This document shows, piece after piece, positions 51,301 to 63,875 of a DNA stretch of 64,000 bases (positions within the stretch are counted from its first letter, which is position 1; each line of letters starts with the position of its first letter). A model generated the notes under the pieces. The model saw only the letters and a program-made list of their open reading frames with translations. It was not told the DNA's origin and made no database searches. The position numbers and the translations under genes are program-made. Location of the stretch: the NCBI GenBank assembly GCA_963082975.1, contig OY720350.1:8203488-8267487 (forward strand), read 5' to 3'. The stretch comes from Labia minor (lineage: Eukaryota; Arthropoda; Insecta; Dermaptera; Spongiphoridae).

Positions 51301-54300
51301 GTAATTAATAATATTAAAATAAATTCAAAGGATTTCTAAATTTTTTTTTCTTTTCAGGTTTATATATAGATAATATTTCTTAAAGATTTTTATTATAATT
51401 CTGCTGAATGATTGTAGTATGATGAATGATAAATGATTTTCTAGGAAGATTGAAAGGAATCATTCTAATTTGTTATTGGGACCAAAAGACAAGAACAAAA
51501 ACAAGCGCTTACCTTGATTGTGAGCTTTGGCTCGCTGTCGAAGGCGTTCAGCCCGAGTCATCCTGGGGGGAGGAATCGGCGCTGTGGACAACACCTGCGG
51601 GCCCAATTGGGACATACTCCTTGTTCTGTCTGTCGCCCTCAGCTCATTTCCCTGGGCAGCCAAATGACTCATACTACGTGCATGGGCGGCGCCCCGTCTT
51701 AAGGGCGCCACCGGGGGAAGGGGTGTCGCAGTGGACGTTGATGGTGACGTTGATGTTAACGGACGTCGTAAACGGGGCTGAGAAAGTTGGTCTAGCCGCG
51801 ACATGGAATACGCCCTACCTGGCGTCCTGGCGAAGGGGGTGGTCCTTGAGGAGGAGGATGCCGTCGATGGCCGAGGATGGAGTGAGTCCCGAATCGAGGG
51901 GATCGTAGGCATCAGGTCGGTCTTCCGACGATTCACTCGAAGGTACGTATGCATGGAGGTGGACATCGCAGCCGAAGGACTGTCTTCTGTGTCTGTCGCG
52001 AATATAAAAAAAAAAAAATAAAAATAAAATAATTACCCGATTCAGCTTGAATTCTATCTACAGCCTTCGATGAATCCTTAATAAATATCTAATCATTAAT
52101 TTATTTCTAGACTTATTAATATAATAACAATAATAATAATAATAATAATAGTAATTGAAACGTTCAAAGCTCAAAAGAACAATATTTGAAATACAATTCA
52201 ATAAGAGAAATGTATATATGAAAAAAGCAAACAAATATAATGAGGAAAGAAATAAAAATCTTGTTCATTAATAATGTGAATTATAACAATAATCATTATA
52301 ATAGAGCCTAGAAAGTTTCATTAAATCAGTACAGAATTGTTTAAGCATTCTATCTATCTAAATATAAATTAATCTATCATTTCTTCTAAACTAACCACAT
52401 TTATTAATCGATATTCCTATTAAATTATATATATGCATTGGTGTAGAAGTATGAAACCGGAATTTCCCTATAGATGGTGCTCGTTATCACTTTAAAAACC
52501 GTAAGAGCGCTTCTGTAACCCAATCTTCTCCTTTTAACAGTTGACGAAGTTTGTCAACACACAATAACCTAAGTTTCATACACTGGTATATTTTTCTTTG
52601 GTTTTATGCTATCATTTGAACCACTGCAGAAACGCATAGGATGCTTGTCGAAGCATACGGTGAACATGCTCTTGGCAAAACTCAATGCTTTGAGTGGTTT
52701 AAAAAAATTTAACAGTGGTGATTTTGACGTGAGTAACGAGGAGCGAGGGAAACCTCCAAAAAAGTGTAAAAAAAGGGTATAATACATTATGACTTACTGA
52801 ATCTAAAACTTGGCGAAACCGTTAACACTGATCGCTACTAACAACAAATGATCGATTTGAATCGAGCAATACGTGAAAAAAGACCGGAATATGTAAAAAA
52901 GCAACATAAAGTCATTTTGACTCATGCCTCCTCACATAGCAAAACGGGTCACGGATACGATCGAGGCATTCCATTGGGAACTACTAGCGCATGCTGCTTA
53001 TACTCCAGACTTGGCTCCGTCTATTCGCATCATATACACTCGCCGAACAACACTTGGATTCGTATGAAAATGTACAAAAATGGCTCGACAACTGGCTCGC
53101 TTCAAAGGAAGAATTGTTTTTTGGCGTGGCATTTATAACCTGCCGAAGAGGTGGGAAAAATGTATAAATTCCAATGGAGACTATTTTGAATAAAATATTG
53201 TTTAAAATTTTCAAATAACAGACATGCAATTTTACAAAAAAAATCGGTTTCATATTTCTACACCTGGTATATATGTAATAAGAAAGAAAAGGAATATTAT
53301 ATTCTATAAATCGATATACGAACTAGTAATATATAATATATATAGGTGTATATATGTTTATTCATTTAAGAGATTAAATACAAATTCAGGTATATCTCTA
53401 TCCTCCCCTATTTCGGATATATATATACAATTACAATTAATTCAGCCAAAGATATAAATTAAGCCAGTTTTTTTAATTAAATAATTCATTTATCTTTTTA
53501 ATTTAATTATGATTTTTACTGTCTCCTTTTTTTAAATATTTTCTTTTTCAATTATAATGTTATAAATGTTATTGATTGATTGATTAAAAGAATCAATAAT
53601 TAAATAATTGAGGTATAAATAGTAAAAATGGCAAAATTTAATTTGATTTATTTGTCTATAGTATTTTCTTTATAGTTTTATCTAAAATTATTAATATTAA
53701 AAAATTAATATTTAAAAAAAAAATTGTAATCTCTTTATAAAAAAAATACAAAGAGTATTATAAATGTTTTTTTTTCTTTTTTGTTAAAGCATAACACTTA
53801 TAAATAAAATAATTAATTTCATAATAATGTAAATTATTAAAATATAATATTTAAATTAATAAATTAAAACAACATCGCTTCTTCTTTTTTATTATATTGA
53901 AAATTATCAATAAGCTAAAATACAAATTTAATTTACTTTGTATATTTTATAATATAAATGTCTAACATTTAATTATTCTAACAAATTTATTATCTAAAAG
54001 AAGCAGCGAGGTGCAAAAAGAAAAGCTGGCGGCCAAAAAAAAGAATTAATTTCAAATCTTTTTTCCTCTTTTTTTTATTAAATTTAAAATGAATGGAAAA
54101 ATAATTTAAAATAAAAAAAAACAAAAACTATATGAAGAGATAAAGAGATAATGTAATTTTGATAAAATAATTTTGTTTTTTAATATACTAAGAGGAAGAA
54201 AGTTGAAATATAATGAAAAAGGCATTTAAGTGCAGGAGTTTTTAAATCCAGCCGAGTTTCTATAGCTTTTCTTAATGTTAATGTTAGTCATAGATTGTCG

Positions 54301-57300
54301 TTTAGCATTATCCATGAGATTAAGTGAAATAAAAGCAATACAGGAGAATTGGTCAATATGAATGAATGTTTGTTATTTTTATAAGATATTGATTTTTTTT
54401 CTTCAATATAATATTTATATATATATAGGGTAAAGCATACAGTCGGTGGCCCCCTTAAGCAATTCCTAGGAGTCTTTAATGCATATCTGGACAAATTGCG
54501 GAACAATCTGTGTCAAATTAGGTTTGCAGAACATAGATACTATGCGCATTTTGATGAATAAAAAAAAAATCATTTTCTCATGACATTTTCAATAAGCACA
54601 CAAAAATCCTAAAAAATACAGTTATTGGCTAGGTATTCTATAGTGATTATACAACCGTACAACAAACGATTAGATAATCATAGTTAATAGCGTAATTTTT
54701 AAAATAAAAATCTCTTATAATTTGTGTTTTAGTGATAGGGGGCCAACGACTGCCTCGAGGCCAACGACTGTATACTTTACCCTATATATATATTCATTTA
54801 AACCAATTCTGTTGTTTAAAGTAACATAATACTTAATTTGTTAGTGAAGTTTGAGAGAGAGAGAGAAAGAGATTTTTGTTGTAGCAATTCGAACTAGAGA
54901 GAATAGATAAAATAAACGAACAAAACATGGAAGGCCTCCTCATGCGGGCATCAAAAAGCAGAATCTATATAAGAAGAGAGAAAGAGAGATGATAAAAAAG
55001 AGAGCAAACATCGATTCATACAATTCAAGTGACAAGTCACAAAAGTTCAAACATAAATAATCATACAAAACAAAAAAGTAAATAAGAGAAACTTAAGTGT
55101 GTGATTTGCAGGTGTGAAGATGTGTAAATGTATAGTCCAAATTTCATCAAAATTTATTATGATTTTATTTTTTAATAATTTATAAAAATTTCACATTTAT
55201 TTTTAACATTAATTGAGAGAAAACATAATAAAAAAAAACTTAAAAAAAAATGATCTATATTCTATAATATTTCAATATTTCAATTTCAAATCAAAAGAAT
55301 TTATACAAATATATCCCACATAATTAATAAAATGTAAAAAAAAACTCCATATATACTGATGAGTTAGATTCGTGTTTATTCAATGAGACTAAACGACTAT
55401 TTAAAATATTTATTTATTCTTATTTATATATATAACCGACCGACGATTTGAAATAAATTAATTTCCAATCAACATTATATATACCGTATATAAAAAAACC
55501 TCTGACTTTGTACATTCTGCGCAAGGACAACGCCTATCAAGCCGGTTATATCAATGAGGTCTGTCCTATGATCAGTAGAACGGATCCTCTCAACCTTTAC
55601 CTTGATTTTCTTGATCGGTGGCGCTATCAAGTAGCTTTTCCCCAATGTTGTTCCCGGAGGCTGGGTTGACTCCGTCCCATAGACTCCAGTTAGGGAAATT
55701 CCCTTGCCAGGCCCGGGACTTGAACCCATTTTATTTTTTATTTTTAGTTTAATAAATCAATAATTAATTAATACTATATTTTAAGTGAAATATTTTGGGA
55801 CAATGAATATAAAATTAATAATTTGTAAATTACCACTTCCGGTTTTCGGATATACACCAAAAGTTGATCAATTCATGGTACTGATGCATTAAGTAAATAT
55901 ACCAAATTTTATTAAAATCCGTTAAGCCATTCAAGCTGCACTATACGGGCACACAACGGACAGACGGACAGACATCATGCTAAAAATACTTTTTTCGGTT
56001 AAGAAAATGCATGATTGGTGGAGAAAATCTCCACATGTGAAATTTGGTATGAAAACAATACCTCAATCGTCGATCAGTAAAAAACGACTAAATATAGCAA
56101 AAAATTTTCTTTTCAAAATTTGAAAACAAATAATCATTTTTCTTGTACAATATTATTTTCATGATCGATAAGATTTTGATGAAAAATGGACTTTTCTTTA
56201 AAATAATGGCAAGCTGCGTGTTGGATAATTGTCGATTTTCCATTGTTTTTTTGTAAGGGTGTTGGGATATCGGAGGACATGCCATCGGGCACTCACCAAG
56301 GGCGGCTGCGGGGGTGTGGGGACCCGAGGGGGATTCAAGGGTGTCATTCCAGTGGAACACTTCGTACATGGAAGTGGACATTCGCATATCTGGAAACAAA
56401 AGATGAAAAAAAAAACGATCGTGTCGAGAGAATATAAATAAAAGAAATGATAAAAAGAAAAAAAAAAGAAATCCAATCCACCCATCAACCCCCAGAAAGC
56501 CAGAAACCAACGAAACCTTCCCGCCACCGGTAACATTCGGCTGCGGCTAGAGAAGTTAAATTACAATTATAAGATGATAATAATAATAATAATAATAATG
56601 AAATAATTCAGGTAGGGAAAGGGCACGAAGAGATTTACCTTCACCGGGTTTGCGATCACTAAGTCCTCCGGCCGATGTGGCTCGCTTCTTAGCAGCAGCA
56701 TCCAATTCCCTTTCAGAGGATCGCCGAGTCAACGGCAATGGATTATACATCATAACATTTGTCGTCGATGTCGCTCTAAAAAAAGAAATGAGAATAAACT
56801 GAATAAGTTTTGCAATAAACATATATATTATAAAAGAAAAACATTTCTAAAAATAACCATTTTTTTTTAAAAAAGCTTTTTAATAATAATTTAAATTAAA
56901 GTTTCTTAGGAAAGAACTAATTCAAATATTATATGTTCCTAAATATAAATATAAATATATATTTATATAGAATGTGTAAAAAGAAATAAAAATAAATAAA
57001 AAAAACAAATTTCATTTATATTAAATAATTAATAATCTTACAGTAAGTGATACATTTAAATATAATAATAATGAAATCAAAAATGTTTTTTTCTCCATAT
57101 AAGAGATATTAATCAGTTAATCAATAAACCGATTCTCATTTGTGTATATGCAGTAACATTATACATAAATCGAAGTATATACGCGTACTATGTAATAATA
57201 TAATTACAATCAAAAAAAATTATGAAGTGTTTTACTTCCCTATGTTCCGTTTTTACTCTCACCAGAGATATAATAGTATTGCAATCACGAAAAATTACGA

Positions 57301-57372
57301 TGTCGAGATTTTGATGTTTTTATATGTTTTGAAGGTCCCTGACTCATTTTCACTAAGGTTGAAAAAAAGTCT

Positions 57373-57405
<33 letters not shown>

Positions 57406-60400
57406 TGAGTGTGTGTGTGTGTGAGTGAGTGAGTGTGTGTAGACAAGATTACTCAAAAACGGTTTGAGCTAGAATCATGAAATTTGGTCTATGAGCATTA
57501 TTCATAGTTTGTAGTTTTCTATCAACTTTTGAGAAATGTAGCTCATCCGGAAGTGGGTTATTACCTACCAGATTTTGATTTTTTTCCTCTAGACCAGAGG
57601 ATTAGGGGGTCTACCCAAAACCGAAAAACATGGTAAGGGGTCTACGACACAAAAAAGTTTGGGAACCTATGCTTTAAACTGACCGTAGAAATAAAGATGT
57701 TTGATAGTTTTTCACATGATTAAAAATTGTATAAAACTGCTATATATAAAATTTCGCTGAAAGTACCGGAATTAATTTTTTAACACGCCCCAGCACGTTA
57801 CCTGGTGCTATCAACAAAGAGCCAAAGACGCGCTCGTTTAATAAATATTATTTATTAATTTTTATTTATAATTAAATAAATTGAATTTAAATATAATATA
57901 TGTTATTTAATCCAATTCAAATGTGCGAGATACTCGAGTGGAGACACTCCAGATTTTTTAGATTAGTTATCTTGATTTTCTTGATCAGAGGGGCTACTTT
58001 TTATCAAGTAGCTTATCAATTTTGATGCCTGAGTCTAGATGGACTCCGTCCCATAGACCCGGAACTTGAAACCGGGACCACGAGGAGTTAATGACATTAA
58101 CTCCCAGAATGCATGGCGTTTTTTATTTTGAATATATTTATATCTATTTTGAATATATTGAAAATTTGCATTTTGAGCAATTTGTAATATTTAAGATTTA
58201 TATCACTAACTACACAAATTTTTACTATATATCAACGAAAACTTAGGTTTGTTTCCATAAATCTTGGTATACCTTTTTGGTGATTTTTATATATGTAGTA
58301 CCAGTCAATTTTTTTTCTTAGGTATACTCGTATAATATCTATCGATCTATAATATCTAACATTTGGTAACAATTTGCTTCTGGAATTTTATGTAGCAACT
58401 TTTGATATGAATGTAGTTGAATTCTATTATTATTGTAAAATGTTGTTTGTTTTTTTTATTAAGTATATTTTATAATATAAATTTCTAATATACAATAATT
58501 TTTGAAATTTATTAAGTAAAAAAAAAAGAAAAAAAAAATTAATATTTGGTATGTAATTCTGACCTTCTTGCCCAAAAAGAGCCACCAGTATCCGCAGGCT
58601 CGAGCATTCGCGGTGTTGAACTTCCAAAGGCAAAAACAATCGAACTTCTTTCATTTTTACGTTTCGAGTCGATTCTTGCTTCACGTTCCTAAAATAAATA
58701 AATTATATTAATTAATTAGATTAATAGAAGGGAGAAATAGAAAACTTGTAAAAATTTCTTTAATTAAAATTATTTTAATAAATCAACTAATTTCAAAATA
58801 AAATTGATATTTATTTTTTAACATGATTAAAGCTTAGAATAACTAAACGATCCTTGTTTTGCTTTATTTTTTTTTATTATTAGTATTCCTTTAATTGTAA
58901 TTTTGAAAAAAGTAGGGTTTTACTTTTGAAAATAAAACAAAAAATACAAATATTTTTTTTTTTAAATTTTCGATTCTTCGATTCATTTTATAAAAGAAAA
59001 TTTGCGTCTTTGCATTTAAATATATATTAACCGGCAACGATGATATTGACATGATACTATACTAGTATCAATTGTGTTACTGAGTAAATAATAAAGGCTT
59101 TGTTTGAGTAACTTGCTGGTTGGAGTACCAAATGCCAGACTCAATAATAGAATCTATTACCATTGTCACCAGGCCTTTTAGTACATAAGTGCTTCTCTCA
59201 CACTCTCCAAATATATTATTCATTGTTTATCTCACCTTCCAAGGGGACTTGACATACTTAATTAAATATGTAAGTAAAGCTTTAAAAAAATCTCTTATTT
59301 TAGAAATAAAAGAGAGTAGCTACATTAAATTTAAAATAATTTTCATCTATGGTTTAATTTATTTTTTAAGTATTTTTAAACTTATTCTTACATTTTTATT
59401 AAAGGTATTTAAAATTGATTTTAGTACAGTAGCATTAAAAATCATTAAAAGATCGGATACATTCATTATTATAATTATTATTATTATTATTATGTGAATC
59501 TGAAAACTCTTGACATATTACAATTCTACTTGTAAATATATATACAGGTTGGCGCAGATGGATCGGGTGGTTTTAAACTACTTGTCAAACTGTCAATTTT
59601 AAAGATATTGGATTGAAATAAAGTGCAAAACGTGTAGTTACTATGGAAGTTTATTAACAAAAAATTAGTAAAGTTAGTTTTTAAAAATTACATCCATCAA
59701 ATACCCTCCTTCTCGAGCGACGCATTCTTGGAGTCGGTCCTTAACATTCCGTATTGCGTTATGTGAACATGATTAAAGAATTTCTCCTCCCACAACTTGA
59801 AGAGAACAATTACGACATAGACAGTATGTGGTTCCAACAAGACGGGGCAACTGCACATACCGCTAGGATATCAATGCAAGCTGTACGCGCTCTGTTCCCT
59901 GGCCGTTTGATTTCCCGTAAAAAAAATAACAAAAAACTCTAACTTTGTACGTCCTACACAAGGACAACGCCTATCAAGCCGGTTATATCAATGTGTCCTA
60001 TGATCGGGTCCTCTCAACCTTTACCTTGATTTTCTTGATCGGAGGCGCTATCAAGTAGCTTTTCCCCAATGTTGTTCCCGGAGGCTGGGTTGACTCCGTC
60101 CCATAGGCTCCAGCTAGGGAAATTCCCTTGCCAGACCCGGGACCATGTGAATATGAGGCAGGTTCGCTACCCACACACCCAATGGCGCCTTGATTTCCCG
60201 AAATGGATATCATTTTTAAAAACTAACTTTACTAATTGCTTATTAATAAACTTCCATTGTAACGACACGTTTTGCACTTTATTTCAATCAAATATCTTTA
60301 AAATTGACAGTTTGACAAGTAGTTTAAAACCACCCGATCCGTATAAAAAAAACTACTAAAAACTCTATAAACTTTAATTATTCTTTTTATTTTATATTAA

Positions 60401-61745
60401 AAACAAAAAATGTCATAATATTCCCCACAATCTACCAAGATGATATTCATTGTTTTCAATTGCAATTCTAGAAAAATACCCACCTGATTTTTCCTAAGGA
60501 TTGCCTCCCTTCGATCACGTTCCGCTTCCCAAATTTGTCTCTTTCGCTCCTCAACCTGATGACGTCGATCCGTATCCCGTTGTCGAAGCTCATCAATTCG
60601 TCGTCGTCGTTCTTCTTCTTTCTGTTCCCGATAACGTTGTGCAGTTAACGCCTGTTGTCTCAACTCTTCAATTTTACGTTGACGTTCTTCGTTTTGTCGA
60701 TCCCGTAAAATTCGCAGTCGCTCCTCACGTTCTTTTTGTGAAAGACCCGCCGCATCTTTCCCTACAAATTAGAAAAGGAGCGAGTTAGGAAAAAAAATAA
60801 TTTGTTTTTTTTTTTTTTTTAAATACAAATTACTATACATTACTTACAAACACAAAAAGAATAAATTAAATTCCTTTATTAGACAAATGTTAGTTAGTAA
60901 CTTTACAGAAATAATAGGACGTGTAATTCTTTTATTGAATATTTAATATAATAGATTTCATTTAATTTAGAATCATAAATATATATGTATGCCAAGAAAT
61001 TTTAAATTTACATACAAATTCTCAATCAATATAAATATTATGTAGGTATATTTTATACCTATTTATATATATTAAATCAAAGGTAGATTAAAGGAGAAAT
61101 TCAATTCATTTTCATTCAAGTAATTTTCATCAAGAAAAAAATAAATATTTACTAAAAGTTATTACATATTAATCAATTAAAACATATTTTTTTAAATAAT
61201 ACGAGGGTGGGGTGAAAAGTTTCCGGCCTGACCAATCAAAACGATTTTTTTAAATTTTTTTTTTGCTTTATTTTTCAACATTCAATATAGCTGAGACCTG
61301 TACGATGTCAGCTGAACGTGTGCGAAATATTTTGCACAACCATTTGAATATGGAAAGCTGTGTGCAAAGTGTGTGCCGCGTTTTCTAACGTTAGACCAAA
61401 AACTGCTTCGAAAAACCATTTCTACCGACAATTTGGCGCTGTAGGCGTAATCCAAACGAATTTTTGCGTCGATTCATAACTGTTGATGAGACTTAAATTT
61501 AATTAAATTAATTATAACACCGTTATGCGAAATGTATCAGTGTTGATGGAGATTATGTTGAAAAATAAAGCAAAAAAAAAAAAAAAATTTAAAAACATAG
61601 TTTTTCTTGGTCAGGCCGGAAACTTTTCACCACACCCTCGTACATCTATGTATGTATGTATGTATGTATTAATGTTAGAACAAAAATAATAAAAAAATAT
61701 ATTAATAAATCAGAAAATAAGAGTATGGAAATATATCTTTAATAA

Positions 61746-61784
<39 letters not shown>

Positions 61785-63837
61785 TAATATGTAATTTAGT
61801 CAGTAGTTAATAAAGTACATTAATATGACATGAAGTAAATAGATATAAAATAAAGAGAGAGAGAGAGAGATGAGAAAGTAGAAAGATGTTTAAATGGAAA
61901 AAGATGAACAATTCTTCTTTCATTTTGATTGTGAAATGCATAGGCAGGCACCATTGGTGCGATTCGCTACCTTCATTTTCAAGGAGAGCAATTTCGGCAT
62001 TTAGCCAGAAGTCTTCATCATGGTTGCGGTAGTCTTCATCTGAATTGATATAAACAATATATAGAAAAAATTTTTATAAAAGTGTATAAACAACAACACA
62101 AAATATAGATTTGAATGATTAATTTGCGATAAAGATTAATGATATGATACGATATTAGACCAAGATATAAAATATAATATTTAGTTAATAACCACAAAAA
62201 TTTAGTCCACAAACTGAAAGATAACAAAGAGAATTAGTAATTAGTTTCACCAAAACAAAGAATAATTACATATGTTAATAAATACATTGTTAGACTTCAA
62301 CAACTCAACAAGGGGGAAAAAATGCTGAAACGAATAATAATAAAATGAATCAGTGATAAGTTTTTTTTTTTTTTAAAGAATGATTGTTTCTAAAATATAA
62401 AATTATAATATCGTAGGCAGAGCCCGCTCCAGAGGGCGGCAAAACGGGCATTTGTCCGGGGCGGAAAATTTGAAGGGCGGCATTTTGTATATGAATGTAA
62501 TATATTTTACGAATATAGGGGCGTCAATTTATTCATTTGCCTGGAGCGCCGTAAATGCTAGAGTGGACGCTGATCGTAGGTGTCCCATAACATTAATTTG
62601 TTTTTATAAACTAAAATTATTATTTATAAAAATTAAATTTTGCTAAAATCAAATTGTTAACTGAGAGGAGTAGAAAAATTTTAAATATAAATAGTTGAAC
62701 AAAAATGATGAATGTGACAGAATGATGGATTAGTTCTAGAAATAAATTAGTAGGAAAAAATTCTTACTGAGTACAATACTCCTGTAAAAAAGAAAACAAA
62801 AACATTAGAAGTTTAAGAAAATAAATATTAATATAAATCAAATAATTAAATTTCATAAAATGAATATATGTAAAATATTAATTGTAATTTTGTTCATTCT
62901 TACTTATAAATTTCATTCATTGATGATGTAGCCGGATGCGAGAAAATATCGATCATAAAGGTAATGTCAATTAAATAATAATAATAAAAAAAACAGACAA
63001 AATCATATAAAATAATTAAGAAACAAATACATAATTGGGAATTCAACAAAAAAAATAAATAACAGAACTGAATAACATAACAAAATATTGTAATGCAAAA
63101 AAAAAAAAAAAAAAACAAATCTAAAACAAATTCATGCAGATGCACATCTTTAATTAAAGAATATCGAACTGATCCTTTTAATTTAATAATTTGAAATCAA
63201 TAAATATTTAATTAATACTCTTAATAAACCTATTTTATAATAATTTTAAATGAAATAAAAAAAAAATATTGATAAGAGTCCCAATTTAAATTTAATATTA
63301 AAAAAATTAATGTTAAATTTGAAATACCATAAGATAAGAGATGATTAGCATTCACTTAGAACAAATGCAATGCAAATTTTAAGTTATTTTTTATAAATAT
63401 AAATTTTTATATTTATAAAATTATCACCTATCGAACTATGAACCTCATCATACATATTATAAAATTTTAGAAAAATAATAATAAAAAAGTAATGTTATTT
63501 TTAATTAATGTTAATCTAATTAAAGTTAATATTAATTCAAAATTCAAATAATTTCCATTTCAAACAAATAATAATTATTTTAAAGAGAGATAATATATTA
63601 TATATATATATAAACCTTAATTATGAAATAACCCGATATTATGTTTGAAACTAATTTAAACTTTTCAAATGATGAATCATTAAAAAAATATTATTATTAT
63701 TATATTTAAATAGAAATTTTAATGAAATGTTATTTTAGTTAAAATGTGTGTGTATTGACACAAATTTTAATAAAATGTTTTAAATATACTTATATTTGAT
63801 TAGTATTTATCTCTTTTTATTATAATTCTTATTTCTA

Positions 63838-63875
<38 letters not shown>

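Noticed and set aside
51426..51908. 160-codon plus-strand open frame over the large ens exon
   Set aside because: Antisense to a conserved, G+C-rich coding exon; no known motif on the plus strand.
56088..56510. 140-codon minus-strand open frame through the MYEVFHW exon
   Set aside because: Only 31 codons are exon; the rest reads through the donor GTGAGT and the upstream acceptor into low-complexity intron.
62036..62227. 63-codon minus-strand frame overlapping the acidic ens exon
   Set aside because: It lies in the intron in a different frame, with hydrophobic AT-biased composition; chance.
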